16,269 bases of DNA from Candidatus Magasanikiibacteriota bacterium (GCA_023246565.1 JAHFIE010000023.1:1-16269), one strand, 5' to 3'. Numbered from the stretch's first letter, positions 8,107-14,989 are shown. The notes: generated by a model not told the origin, from the sequence alone. Numbers and translations: made by a program.

Positions 8107-8160
8107 GATTATTCCAAAAACAATACTTTCTATAGAAGTTATCCCCATTACCCTTCGGTA

Positions 8161-8189
8161 TTGACAGAAAAAGGGAATTTTAGTACTGT
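8161..8189 (+). promoter_or_regulatory. Promoter of rplJ-rplL operon
   Basis: Perfect TTGACA (8161-8166), a 17-bp spacer, then TACTGT (8184-8189), a weak -10. Its position just before the L10 leader supports it. Confidence 0.6.
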
Positions 8190-8255
8190 ATGACCATTAA
8201 CCGCAGACAGTAGCTTTCCGCCTGTCCCGATGTAATTGGGAACTTTCGGAATTAA

Positions 8256-8271
8256 TTCGGCAACTGCCGAA
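8256..8271. repeat. Palindromic repeat in L10 leader
   Basis: TTCGGCAACTGCCGAA is a 7-bp perfect hairpin around AC. It has the same 16-nt plan as the two tsaD palindromes TCCGGCAGCTGCCGGA (13 of 16 positions identical), so it is probably a member of the same family. Confidence 0.6.
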
Positions 8272-8355
8272 GCTACCGAGGTATCCCAGCACAGCCCGGC
8301 ATTGCCAGGGCAGAGCAGGGCGCTTCAAGGAATAAAGGTCGAATCCTTTTGTACT

Positions 8356-8378
8356 GTGGTTTAGAAACCACTTTTTTT
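8356..8378 (+). terminator. Attenuator-like terminator before rplJ
   Basis: The stem GTGGTT/AACCAC (8356-8361 and 8366-8371) with loop TAGA is followed at once by seven T. It sits 6 nt before the rplJ ATG. This fits transcription attenuation of the operon, as known for the Bacillus subtilis L10 leader. AAAGG/CCTTT just upstream (8334-8349) may take part in an alternative fold. Confidence 0.7.
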
Positions 8379-8384
8379 ATTGCT

Positions 8385-8906
8385 ATGGCTAAAACCAAGC
8401 AGACTAAAGAAGTCTCATTTCAAGATCTTGTTACCCATTTGAAATCTGCCAAAGGCGTTGTCTTTGCAAACTTTCAGGGTTTAAAGGTCAAAGAATCAGA
8501 GGAACTCCGTCGTAAATGTCGCGAACAAAACGTGTATTACGTGGCAACAAAAAAGACGCTTTTACGGAAGGCTCTTTCAGATGCTGGCTTTGCAATTGAC
8601 CCAAAAACATTTTCTGGTGGTGTAGCCACTATTTTTGGTGATGAAGATGAAGTAACTCCAGCACAAGTCATGGCTGAATTTGCCAAAACACATGAGGTTG
8701 CCACGCTTTTCGGTGGTGTTCTCGAAGGTCAATTTATTGACGCGACTAAAGTTAAAGCTCTTGCCAGTTTACCGAGCAAGCAACAGCTCTTGGGACAATT
8801 GGTTCGTACGTTCAATGGTCCAGTTTCCGGCTTTGTCAATGTTTTGGCAGGAAACTTACGCGGACTGGTTACGGTATTGAATGGTATTAAAGACGCAAAA
8901 GTTTAA
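8385..8906 (+). CDS. rplJ: 50S ribosomal protein L10
   Basis: 173 residues, the usual length. It forms the base of the ribosomal stalk, binding 23S rRNA and L7/L12 dimers. It starts MAKTKQTKEVSFQDLVTHLK; the longer frame from a TTG at 8349 is rejected because it runs through the terminator hairpin. Family segments include GVVFANFQGLKVKESEELRRKCRE, VATKKTLLRKAL and the C-terminal helix (GPVSGFVNVLAGNLRGLVTVLNGI) that binds L12. No Shine-Dalgarno can lie between the T-tract and the ATG (only 6 nt), so initiation is either leaderless-like or relies on structure further upstream. Its neighbour rplL is 210 nt downstream. Confidence 0.95.
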   Translation: MAKTKQTKEVSFQDLVTHLKSAKGVVFANFQGLKVKESEELRRKCREQNVYYVATKKTLLRKALSDAGFAIDPKTFSGGVATIFGDEDEVTPAQVMAEFAKTHEVATLFGGVLEGQFIDATKVKALASLPSKQQLLGQLVRTFNGPVSGFVNVLAGNLRGLVTVLNGIKDAKV

Positions 8907-9116
8907 TATATTTAAGGAAAATAAAATTAAAATTCCCTGCAAAACTTTTTTAAGAGATCCTCGCCTAATAGGCTCGGACTCAAAAAAGTTTTATCCGGTC
9001 CATTTTAATTTTATTAAAATTCAGTGCAAACTTTTTTTTAAAAGTAAGACAAAAGAAAGAGTTTGGACACCTAGATTGTGTTCTCAATTAAACAAGGTAT
9101 ATCTAATTAAAACTAT
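8907..9116 (+). promoter_or_regulatory. Structured rplJ-rplL spacer
   Basis: No gene here. A long interrupted stem runs from 8920 to 9015. Outer arms are 8920-8933 and 9002-9015 (14 bp, exact); next AAAACTTTTTT (8941-8951) pairs with AAAAAAGTTTT (8982-8992); the core is TCC/GGA and GCCT/AGGC with loop AAT (about 8958-8977). A second copy of the left side, ATTAAAATTC..TGCAAA..CTTTTTT, follows at about 9013-9039, so the central A-tract has two possible partners. That is the pattern of a switch, attenuator or RNA-processing site. From 9055 to rplL the sequence is AT-rich with no Shine-Dalgarno near the ATG. Confidence 0.65.
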
Positions 9117-9524
9117 ATGTCAGACGAAAAAACTCCGGTTGTTGTTCCTGAGAAGTTCGCTTCTCTCGTAGAACAAGTCGAAAAGATGTCAGTATTGGAT
9201 CTTTCTGAATTGGTTAAAGTTTTGGAAGAAAAGTTCGGTGTTTCAGCCGCTGCTCCAGCCATGATGATGGCTGGTCCTATGGCTGCTGCCGCTGCTCCAG
9301 CTGCGGAAGAAAAGACTGAATTCAATGTTGAATTAACTGAATCTGGTGCCAACAAAATTGCCGTGATCAAAGTAGTTAAAGAAATTACTGGTCTTGGCTT
9401 GGCTGATGCCAAAGCATTGGTCGATGGTGCTCCAAAAGTCCTTAAAGAAAATATCAAGAAAGAAGAAGCAGAAGAAATGAAGAAAAAAATCGAAGAGGCT
9501 GGTGGAAAAGTAACCTTAAAATAA
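9117..9524 (+). CDS. rplL: 50S ribosomal protein L7/L12
   Basis: 135 residues. This stalk protein recruits translation GTPases. An N-terminal dimer domain (FASLVEQVEKMSVLDLSELVKVLEEKFG) is followed by an Ala/Met-rich hinge (APAMMMAGPMAAAAAPAAEE, about residues 46-65) and the C-terminal factor-binding domain with KIAVIKVVKEITGLGLADAKALVDGAP. It is slightly longer than the usual 120-130, mainly in an N-terminal extension (MSDEKTPVVVPEK). The start is the only ATG that fits the family. It ends 15 nt before a strong terminator. Confidence 0.97.
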   Translation: MSDEKTPVVVPEKFASLVEQVEKMSVLDLSELVKVLEEKFGVSAAAPAMMMAGPMAAAAAPAAEEKTEFNVELTESGANKIAVIKVVKEITGLGLADAKALVDGAPKVLKENIKKEEAEEMKKKIEEAGGKVTLK

Positions 9525-9539
9525 GCTTACCAACCCCAT

Positions 9540-9572
9540 AAAAAAGACCCTGGTAAAACATGGGTCTTTTTT
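9540..9572. terminator. Bidirectional terminator after rplL
   Basis: AAAAAAGACCC and GGGTCTTTTTT (9540-9550 and 9562-9572) form an 11-bp stem with an 11-nt loop. It ends the rplJ-rplL transcript and, on the other strand, the gene whose stop codon is at 9583. Confidence 0.9.
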
Positions 9573-9582
9573 ATTCTACACA

Positions 9583-11799
9583 TTATCTTGATACTTTATA
9601 CACCTTATTATCATCCAAGACAAAGAGTGTTTTTCCTTTATCTTGTATTGAGATTGATGTCGGAGCTTTCCAGACATTACTCGTGATTTGTTCAATGAAA
9701 CCTCCATTTTTGTCAAAGATAACCACACGTTTTTTTGTACGATCAATAATAAATAATTCCGGAGTTTCGGCCGATGTCGTGATTTCACTGGCCTGATCAA
9801 GTATAGGATCGACCGAAGCAAGTAAGAAACCTTGTTCTTCACCGCGAAACCATTTTCGTACCTCACCATTTTCTTTAAGAATATAAAGATCACCGTCAAT
9901 CGTTAGACCAGCCACACCACCAAGGCGGCTGTCACCGGATGTATTCCACGGAGTACCTTTATCATAGCCGGTTTGCGTTTGGTTATGGCGGTAGATTTTT
10001 CGGTTCGCGCTATCAACCGAATATAATTTTCGATTATAAAAATCAAACGCAGTTACCTGCGCGTTGTCAGCAGGAAAACTGATTGTTTTTTTGGTAAAGC
10101 TTCCTGTTTTCGTATCAAAATTAGCGACCTCATTATTGGTTGATCGAAAGACAATAAGGTCTTCTTCATTCGTGGCCGAAGCCTCGGTTAAATTTTTGAG
10201 CGCGTCATGGCGTTGTCCATCAATGTGTTTCGTAATCGTATTAATGAGGTACCAACTATCATCATTCGGACCAAAGGCTATCATGGTATCCCCAAACATG
10301 GTTAGGCGAGTCGTTTTTGCTTGTGGATTAACAAGACCAAGATCTGCTATGAGTTCAGGTTCAATTCGTTTTTCATTGCGGATTTTATCTCGCAGAGCAA
10401 GTAGTTCTTTGACCATTGCTTCTCGGGTGGCTTGATGTTCTTTGGTCACGGACGGTAATTGGTCAATGAGGTTATCTGCTTCAGTCAATAATGTTTGTGC
10501 CTTTGTTTTGTCTTCATACATTAAACTGGCTTCGGCAGCATCTTTTTTGTCTCGGATTCCTTGAATAATATTTTGTATGGTTTGTTTTTCTGCTTGGGCG
10601 CGTCGTGACCAATGGAGATACCCCAAACTCCCTACAAAAATTACTGTGGTTAAGAGAAGAGACGCAAGGATTATCTTACTCATGATTGGGAGACCGATCA
10701 ATTTTCGTCTGCTGACGTGGAACCATTCTTGAACTTGTCGTATTTGTTCCATCCGACGATGGCGATTGGTTACAAAATAATAGATACCAATAACGCAGCG
10801 CGCGATTCCAATGCCGATACGTGCCACAGTAACCGCAAAACCACGACCAATAAGAAAAAGTGTTTTTCCAAAAATAATGAGCCAATCATTTGGTGTAGAC
10901 GGGTCATCCTGATTTATGGTTCGGTCTCTTCGTGTTCGGTAATTGAAATCTCGATTGGAGGATGATTCTTTTGCTGATGTTTTATCTTTGAGTTCTTGCC
11001 ATGTTTTTTTAACATTCCCAAGAATCGGAGGCGAGAGTGTGGAAGCCGTAGCTTCTGCTGATTGTAATAATTTATTGAGTGAGGCCTCTGAGCCTGGTTT
11101 TATTGGTACATCACTTGTTGTTAATCGCGGGGTTTCATTTTTTCTTAAAACATGGAAAAATACTCCACCAAAAGAATAATCACTTGCCATTTCAGTCAAA
11201 ACTTTTTGAATGTGTGCTCCGCATTCTTTGATGGTTCGATCACCAAGAAGCTTTCCTATGCGATCAAGAGGAAAATAGTCATTCACGTGCGGTGTCGCGG
11301 TATATAAGAAATCACCATTATTTAACGTTCCACTGATCATTTCAGAAAAGAAAACGGTACTTGATTCAGATGGTTCAGTAATAACTGGTGTACACTGTAA
11401 TTGTTGATCATTTTTATAATATACTACGGCTGTTGGATTGCCGTGGTAACTCATCATGATGGTTTCTCCTCGGACGGTTCCCATAACGCAGTGAATATCA
11501 GTGTCATTGTCAGAAAAAATATCCTGATATTCTCGATTGACTGATTGCAGAATTCTTTCTAAAAGATACTCGGTTTTTTCGTTTCGATCATAATACCGTT
11601 CTTCGACAAGACTGATAATCTTTTGAAAGGTTTCAATGAGTTCAATGGTGCCCTCGGAAAGTTCGACGAGTGCAAACAAATACCCGCGTTCTCGTTCATG
11701 GGCCGCGTTTGGTTCAGCGATATGGAGGATGACATGGGCTTTGTCCAGGGTTTTGCCTGGAGTAAAAAATTCCTTCAATTCAATGGGGGATGAGGGCAT
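9583..11799 (-). CDS. PP2C-like pseudophosphatase / transmembrane / beta-propeller protein
   Basis: 738 residues. The N-terminal part (about 1-220) has the layout of a PPM/PP2C phosphatase, but the metal-binding positions look lost: LFALVELSEG where the family has LFAVADGMGG, SYHGNPTAVVYY for NVGDSRAYLY, and FLYTATPHVNDYF for LLCSDGLTDYL. It is probably catalytically dead, or so divergent that it works differently. A polar linker (230-305) follows, then a hydrophobic stretch (WLIIFGKTLFLIGRGFAV, 306-343), a clear membrane segment (KIILASLLLTTVIFVGSLGY, 375-394), a charged helical, likely coiled-coil region (398-480), and a C-terminal domain (490-738) with repeating beta-propeller-like blades (KLYSVDSANRKIYRH, GDLYILKENGEVRKW, ELFIIDRTKKRVVIF). 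The topology suggests a cytoplasmic sensor-like domain joined to an outside propeller. Function unknown. Confidence 0.8.
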   Translation of the reverse strand: MPSSPIELKEFFTPGKTLDKAHVILHIAEPNAAHERERGYLFALVELSEGTIELIETFQKIISLVEERYYDRNEKTEYLLERILQSVNREYQDIFSDNDTDIHCVMGTVRGETIMMSYHGNPTAVVYYKNDQQLQCTPVITEPSESSTVFFSEMISGTLNNGDFLYTATPHVNDYFPLDRIGKLLGDRTIKECGAHIQKVLTEMASDYSFGGVFFHVLRKNETPRLTTSDVPIKPGSEASLNKLLQSAEATASTLSPPILGNVKKTWQELKDKTSAKESSSNRDFNYRTRRDRTINQDDPSTPNDWLIIFGKTLFLIGRGFAVTVARIGIGIARCVIGIYYFVTNRHRRMEQIRQVQEWFHVSRRKLIGLPIMSKIILASLLLTTVIFVGSLGYLHWSRRAQAEKQTIQNIIQGIRDKKDAAEASLMYEDKTKAQTLLTEADNLIDQLPSVTKEHQATREAMVKELLALRDKIRNEKRIEPELIADLGLVNPQAKTTRLTMFGDTMIAFGPNDDSWYLINTITKHIDGQRHDALKNLTEASATNEEDLIVFRSTNNEVANFDTKTGSFTKKTISFPADNAQVTAFDFYNRKLYSVDSANRKIYRHNQTQTGYDKGTPWNTSGDSRLGGVAGLTIDGDLYILKENGEVRKWFRGEEQGFLLASVDPILDQASEITTSAETPELFIIDRTKKRVVIFDKNGGFIEQITSNVWKAPTSISIQDKGKTLFVLDDNKVYKVSR

Positions 11800-11823
11800 A
11801 GTTTTGACTTCTTGAGTACAAAT

Positions 11824-11852
11824 AGTATAGTATACTATCTACATAAAATCAA
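11824..11852 (-). promoter_or_regulatory. Promoter of the pseudophosphatase gene, with palindrome
   Basis: On the minus strand there is TTGATT (11847-11852), a 17-bp spacer and TATACT (11824-11829), 25 nt before the ATG at 11799. The perfect 12-bp palindrome ATAGTATACTAT (11827-11838) overlaps the -10. As the divergent gene codes a winged-helix protein, it may be its operator; that is inference. Confidence 0.6.
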
Positions 11853-11878
11853 AAATGTATTTTTGGTAAAACGAATGT

Positions 11879-12478
11879 ATGCTTGAACAACTTTTTGGTT
11901 CTAAGACTCGCGTTAAACTGCTCCGTATCCTTTTTCGTTCTCCGGAAAAATCGTATTATGTTCGGGAGCTAACCAGAGTCTTGGATTCACAAATTAACGC
12001 GGTTCGTCGAGAAATTGAACAATTAACCTCGATCGGTCTTCTTCTTGAAGTCATGGAAAAACAAAGTCCGGAAGAAGAAATCAAAGCTGGGTCAACATTA
12101 CGTAAATATTACCGACTCAATAAAAATTGTCTTATTTTTCCTGAACTACAAGCCTTGCTGCTCAAAGAACAATTGGCTGGTGAAGAAGATTTTGTAAAAG
12201 AATTGAAAAATAAATCCGGCGGTGTTGAGTTTATGCTTTTGTCTGGTCGGTTTACTCATGATGACCGCGCGCCATCAGATTTATTGTTGGTAGGGGATAT
12301 TAAAGAAAAAAATGTTGCCCGGCTCGTAGTAGAATATGAAAAAGATTTTGGTTTTTCCATTCGCTACACGATTATGACCAAGCAAGAATTTTTTGATCGT
12401 CGCTATGTCATGGATAAATTCATCTTCTCTCTCTTCGAAGCAAATCATGTTAAGGTTATTAATAATTTTGATTTGTAG
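11879..12478 (+). CDS. Winged-helix regulator with nucleotidyltransferase-like domain
   Basis: 199 residues. Residues 1-80 form a winged helix (LFGSKTRVKLLRILFRSPEK, YVRELTRVLDSQINAVRREI, ending RKYYRLN in the wing), typical of ArsR-like transcription factors. Residues about 105-199 resemble a minimal nucleotidyltransferase fold: LSGRFTHDDRAPSDLLLVGD matches the pattern GxFT...SDIDLLVVG, but the second Asp of the DxD pair is replaced (SDLLLVG), so catalysis is doubtful. It begins the run regulator-tsaB-PEP-utiliser, with 3 nt to tsaB, so they are probably cotranscribed. No clear -35/-10 pair is found for the plus strand (TAAAAT at 11844-11849 is a possible -10). DNA binding is well supported; the target is unknown. 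Confidence 0.8.
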   Translation: MLEQLFGSKTRVKLLRILFRSPEKSYYVRELTRVLDSQINAVRREIEQLTSIGLLLEVMEKQSPEEEIKAGSTLRKYYRLNKNCLIFPELQALLLKEQLAGEEDFVKELKNKSGGVEFMLLSGRFTHDDRAPSDLLLVGDIKEKNVARLVVEYEKDFGFSIRYTIMTKQEFFDRRYVMDKFIFSLFEANHVKVINNFDL

Positions 12479-12481
12479 AGC

Positions 12482-12865
12482 ATGTACCTACTCATTGATC
12501 CTTCAGAAAAGGATACAATCAAGATTGTTGGTTTTACTGAAAATAGGATTGAAACCGAAATGTATCCAGCAGCAAATCGAGAAATCTTAGCTTCGGTTGA
12601 TTCTTTTTTATCAACCCGTGGATTGGATAAAAAAGATGTTCAAGGTATTGCTGTTGTCGTGGGCGCAGGGGGATTCACCAGTACACGGATAGCAACAACC
12701 GTTGCAAATGTCTGGCATTTTGTTTACAAAATCCAAGTTTTTGGAGTCAGTCGTGAAGAGAGTCTTGCACCACAAGCATTGATCGTACGATTTAAAAATC
12801 CACGAGCGACAGGAACATATATTTTGGCACAGTATAGTGGAGAGCCAAATATTGGAACAAAGTAG
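12482..12865 (+). CDS. tsaB: Short TsaB-like protein (t6A biosynthesis partner of TsaD)
   Basis: 127 residues with the N-terminal lobe of the TsaB/YeaZ family: MYLLIDPSEKDTIKIVGF, then VQGIAVVVGAGGFTSTRIATTVANVWHF, the counterpart of GPGSFTGLRIG in TsaB. Usual TsaB is about 220-230 residues, so the C-terminal lobe is absent. The N-terminal lobe is the part that contacts TsaD, so a functional short form is plausible, and tsaD lies elsewhere in this window. The frame is intact with a normal stop 7 nt before the next ATG, so I read it as a short gene rather than a pseudogene. No ADP- or metal-binding claim can be made. Confidence 0.75.
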   Translation: MYLLIDPSEKDTIKIVGFTENRIETEMYPAANREILASVDSFLSTRGLDKKDVQGIAVVVGAGGFTSTRIATTVANVWHFVYKIQVFGVSREESLAPQALIVRFKNPRATGTYILAQYSGEPNIGTK

Positions 12866-12872
12866 TACGAGT

Positions 12873-14228
12873 ATGAATAATAATTATAATCTTTTTTCTC
12901 AACCCTGGGAATATTCAATTTCTCGAAATGTTACTCTTTGGCATAATTCACTGACACTGATGGGTAGTTTAGCTCATTATGGCGCATATCGATTACCCAA
13001 TTTACATCATGTCCGGGTTCATCGTGGGTTTCACGCTGATTTTTATATGCTCGGAACGGGTGAAGGGGGTCGGCAAAACTTTGTTATTGCTCTACGAGAA
13101 AATTTTTGTAAACCTGAGTATCTATCATTTTTACAGAGTATCTATAAAAAGAATGGCGAGGCTTTATTAGCCCTCGCGCGCGAAACCAAAGCCGACCACC
13201 AATCAATGCAAACTTTTTTTGATTTTTACGCAGAGTGTATTTGTCTTTTGGATATTACTGCTCAAGCAAGTAAGGTCATTACTGACCACGTAGTTTCCTT
13301 GTTTAAGGATAATCCAAACAGCGTGGAAATTATAGCAGCATATAGTGCTCCCAAAATGCTTGCTCCGGTCCAAGAGATGGAGCGGACCTTGGATGACGCA
13401 ATCGTGAACAATCGTCGTGAAGTATCAGACGCAGTTGCGTTACAAGCTCGGTTTGGTTGGATACCCGCAAATTTTGTGGGAGAGCCATGGGATACGGATT
13501 ATTTTATTGAGCGAATAAAACATCATGTTCCAGTCAAACGAGAAGCACCTATTTTGCCTTATGGAGAATTAACTGATGAACAACGATATTATTGTGATGT
13601 ACTTGGAGAAATTGCTGTACTTAATGAATATCGCAAAGCAATTTTTTCGCAAGTTAATTTGATAATACGACCCTTGTTTGACACGATAGGGCACAAGATG
13701 GGATTATCTGGTTGGAAAGATGTTGGTCTTTGTTTGCACCAAGAAATTTTGGATTTTTTACAGACTGAAGTTAAACCGAATCCTGTAGTATTATCTGAAC
13801 GACAAAAAATATGTTTGCTCCATAGCAACGAAGCTGGTGAAGTGGATGTACTTTATGGCTCAGAAGCACAACAGTTTGAAGAAACTTTTGCTCTGGATTG
13901 TTCAGAACAACATGAGGTTAGGGGCATGATTGCGAATAAAGGTAAGGTTCGTGGCAGGGCAAAAATAGTTTTGTCTCCTGCGGATTTTTCCACGTTTTAT
14001 GACGGTGATATTTTAATCGCAAAAATGACATCAGTAGATTTTATACCGATTATGAAAAAAGCCGGCGCGTTTGTGACTGATGAAGGTGGACTGGCATCAC
14101 ATGCAGCGATTATTGCCCGAGAATACAACAAACCATGTATTATTGGCACTAAAATCGCGACAAAGATCTTTAAAAATGGAGATATCATAGAAGTTGATGC
14201 TGAGATCGGTCTGGTAAAGAAAAAATGA
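12873..14228 (+). CDS. PEP-utilising enzyme mobile-domain protein without ATP-grasp domain
   Basis: 451 residues from the ATG at 12873, which falls 7 nt after the tsaB stop; a GTG at 12837 would overlap tsaB and extends only with non-family residues. The C-terminal 100 residues are the phosphohistidine swivelling domain of PEP synthase and pyruvate phosphate dikinase: GMIANKGKVRGRAKIVL, then DEGGLASHAAIIAREYNKP with catalytic His410, and CIIGTKIATKIFKNGD. The first 350 residues are mainly helical and unassigned (for example FDFYAECICLLDITAQASKV and AVLNEYRKAIFSQVNLIIRP). The N-terminal ATP-grasp domain that would phosphorylate the His is missing, as is a PEP-binding barrel. It may need a separate kinase partner or be a modifying enzyme related to rifampin phosphotransferase. 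Substrate unknown. Confidence 0.82.
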   Translation: MNNNYNLFSQPWEYSISRNVTLWHNSLTLMGSLAHYGAYRLPNLHHVRVHRGFHADFYMLGTGEGGRQNFVIALRENFCKPEYLSFLQSIYKKNGEALLALARETKADHQSMQTFFDFYAECICLLDITAQASKVITDHVVSLFKDNPNSVEIIAAYSAPKMLAPVQEMERTLDDAIVNNRREVSDAVALQARFGWIPANFVGEPWDTDYFIERIKHHVPVKREAPILPYGELTDEQRYYCDVLGEIAVLNEYRKAIFSQVNLIIRPLFDTIGHKMGLSGWKDVGLCLHQEILDFLQTEVKPNPVVLSERQKICLLHSNEAGEVDVLYGSEAQQFEETFALDCSEQHEVRGMIANKGKVRGRAKIVLSPADFSTFYDGDILIAKMTSVDFIPIMKKAGAFVTDEGGLASHAAIIAREYNKPCIIGTKIATKIFKNGDIIEVDAEIGLVKKK

Positions 14229-14250
14229 GCTAGTTCTCAGACATTTTTTT
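14226..14250 (+). terminator. Weak terminator after PEP-utiliser gene
   Basis: TGAG/CTCA (14226-14229 and 14236-14239) overlap the stop codon, with a T-tract at 14244-14250. The stem is only 4 bp. Confidence 0.35.
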
Positions 14251-14253
14251 ACA

Positions 14254-14282
14254 TTGACAGGTATTTTTTCCATTGTTACAAT
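14254..14282 (+). promoter_or_regulatory. Promoter of the coiled-coil gene
   Basis: Perfect TTGACA (14254-14259), a 17-bp spacer and TACAAT (14277-14282, 5 of 6). It is the best plus-strand promoter in the window and gives an untranslated leader of about 40 nt. Confidence 0.85.
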
Positions 14283-14329
14283 AAATAATACTAAAGAATC
14301 ACGGAGCTTTGTTAAAAGTTTGTTTTTTT

Positions 14330-14764
14330 ATGAAAAAATATAATAAAAATATTACCCTTGAAACTTTAGCTATTAATCTTCAGACTTTAGCTACTAAACT
14401 TGACAGTCTTTCTTTTGATATTAAGGATTTAAAAACCTCTATCAATTCCCTGGAGTCTAAAGTCAACACACTTGATTCCAGGCTTAGTTCTGTTGAGTCT
14501 CGGCTTGAATCTGTTGAATCGAGACTTGGGTCTGTTGAATCGAGACTTGAATTTGCCGAGTCGAGACTCCAATCTGTTGAAACGAGGCTTGAATCAGTTG
14601 AATTGGGACTTGGGTCTGTTGAATTAGGTCTTGATGACTTGACCACTATGACTGCTCATGGTTTTTTGGAAAACACAAATCGGTTTAATGAAATGGATGA
14701 ACGATTTGATACAATGAAAATTCGTTTAATTCGATCCCTTCCTGGGGTGAATTTTGGGATTTAG
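14330..14764 (+). CDS. Small heptad-repeat coiled-coil protein
   Basis: 144 residues from the ATG at 14330. A TTG at 14309, in frame and just after GGAG (14303-14306), would add seven residues and cannot be excluded. Seven back-to-back heptads of the type SRLESVE (residues about 50-98) predict one long coiled coil, preceded by TLAINLQTLATKLDSLSFDI and followed by a short tail (FNEMDERFDTMKIRLIRSL). There is no membrane segment or signal peptide. It likely forms a cytoplasmic oligomer or acts as a spacer; no specific function can be given. It has its own strong promoter and a terminator. Confidence 0.8.
   Translation: MKKYNKNITLETLAINLQTLATKLDSLSFDIKDLKTSINSLESKVNTLDSRLSSVESRLESVESRLGSVESRLEFAESRLQSVETRLESVELGLGSVELGLDDLTTMTAHGFLENTNRFNEMDERFDTMKIRLIRSLPGVNFGI
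14477..14623 (+). repeat. 21-bp tandem repeat, seven units
   Basis: Seven consecutive 21-base units with consensus close to TCGAGACTTGAATCTGTTGAA, each coding one heptad. Units 14519-14539 and 14540-14560 share their first ten bases. Such arrays gain or lose units by slippage, so length may vary between strains. Confidence 0.85.
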
Positions 14765-14814
14765 ATCGTCATGATAAAAGTCGAACAACATTTGCATTGG
14801 ATTAAAATAAAAAT

Positions 14815-14836
14815 GGGTTCCAAAAGACCCTTTTTT
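14815..14836 (+). terminator. Terminator of the coiled-coil gene
   Basis: GGGT/ACCC (14815-14818 and 14827-14830) with an 8-nt loop and six T after it, about 50 nt past the stop. A-rich sequence before the stem could extend it against the T-tract. Confidence 0.6.
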
Positions 14837-14989
14837 ATTTTTAAAAATCTCTCTAAACATGATTGACCCCGATCTTGTGGACCGGGGCAGGTGTGCTCAA
14901 TTCCGATGTTCGGAAGAGCAGAGGGGCAGAGTTGTGAGGGGGTGGAACGAGAGTCTGAGCAGTAGGACCGTGTGGGCGGATCGGTAGCG
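14837..14989. other. Left edge of GC-rich island, two hairpins
   Basis: No gene. Composition changes from AT-rich to GC-rich near 14860. CCCCG/CGGGG (14867-14871 and 14883-14887) and a second hairpin with arms TTCCG/CGGAA plus TGCTC/GAGCA (14894-14920) lie downstream of the histidine phosphatase gene as read on the minus strand. Neither is followed by a T-tract there. Part of the second resembles an Illumina adapter (see findings). Confidence 0.5.

Larger units (their letters stand above)
8196..8384 (+). ncRNA. Ribosomal protein L10 leader
   Basis: The 5' untranslated region of rplJ carries the L10-leader pattern: ACCGCAGACAGTAGC... (from 8200) and ...GCTACCGAGG (8273-8282), with stem GTAGCTT/AAGCTAC at 8210-8216 and 8270-8276. 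Leaders of this family bind L10(L12)4 and repress the operon when stalk protein is in excess. The loop between the arms is enlarged and holds a 16-nt palindromic repeat. A further hairpin GCCC/GGGC around GGCATTGCC lies at 8293-8310. The exact 5' end is inferred from the promoter. Confidence 0.75.

Noticed and set aside
8349..8384. 12-residue N-terminal extension of L10
   Set aside because: It would be read through the terminator hairpin, and the family starts at MAKTK.
14477..14623. CRISPR array
   Set aside because: The repeats are contiguous 21-base coding heptads with no spacers.
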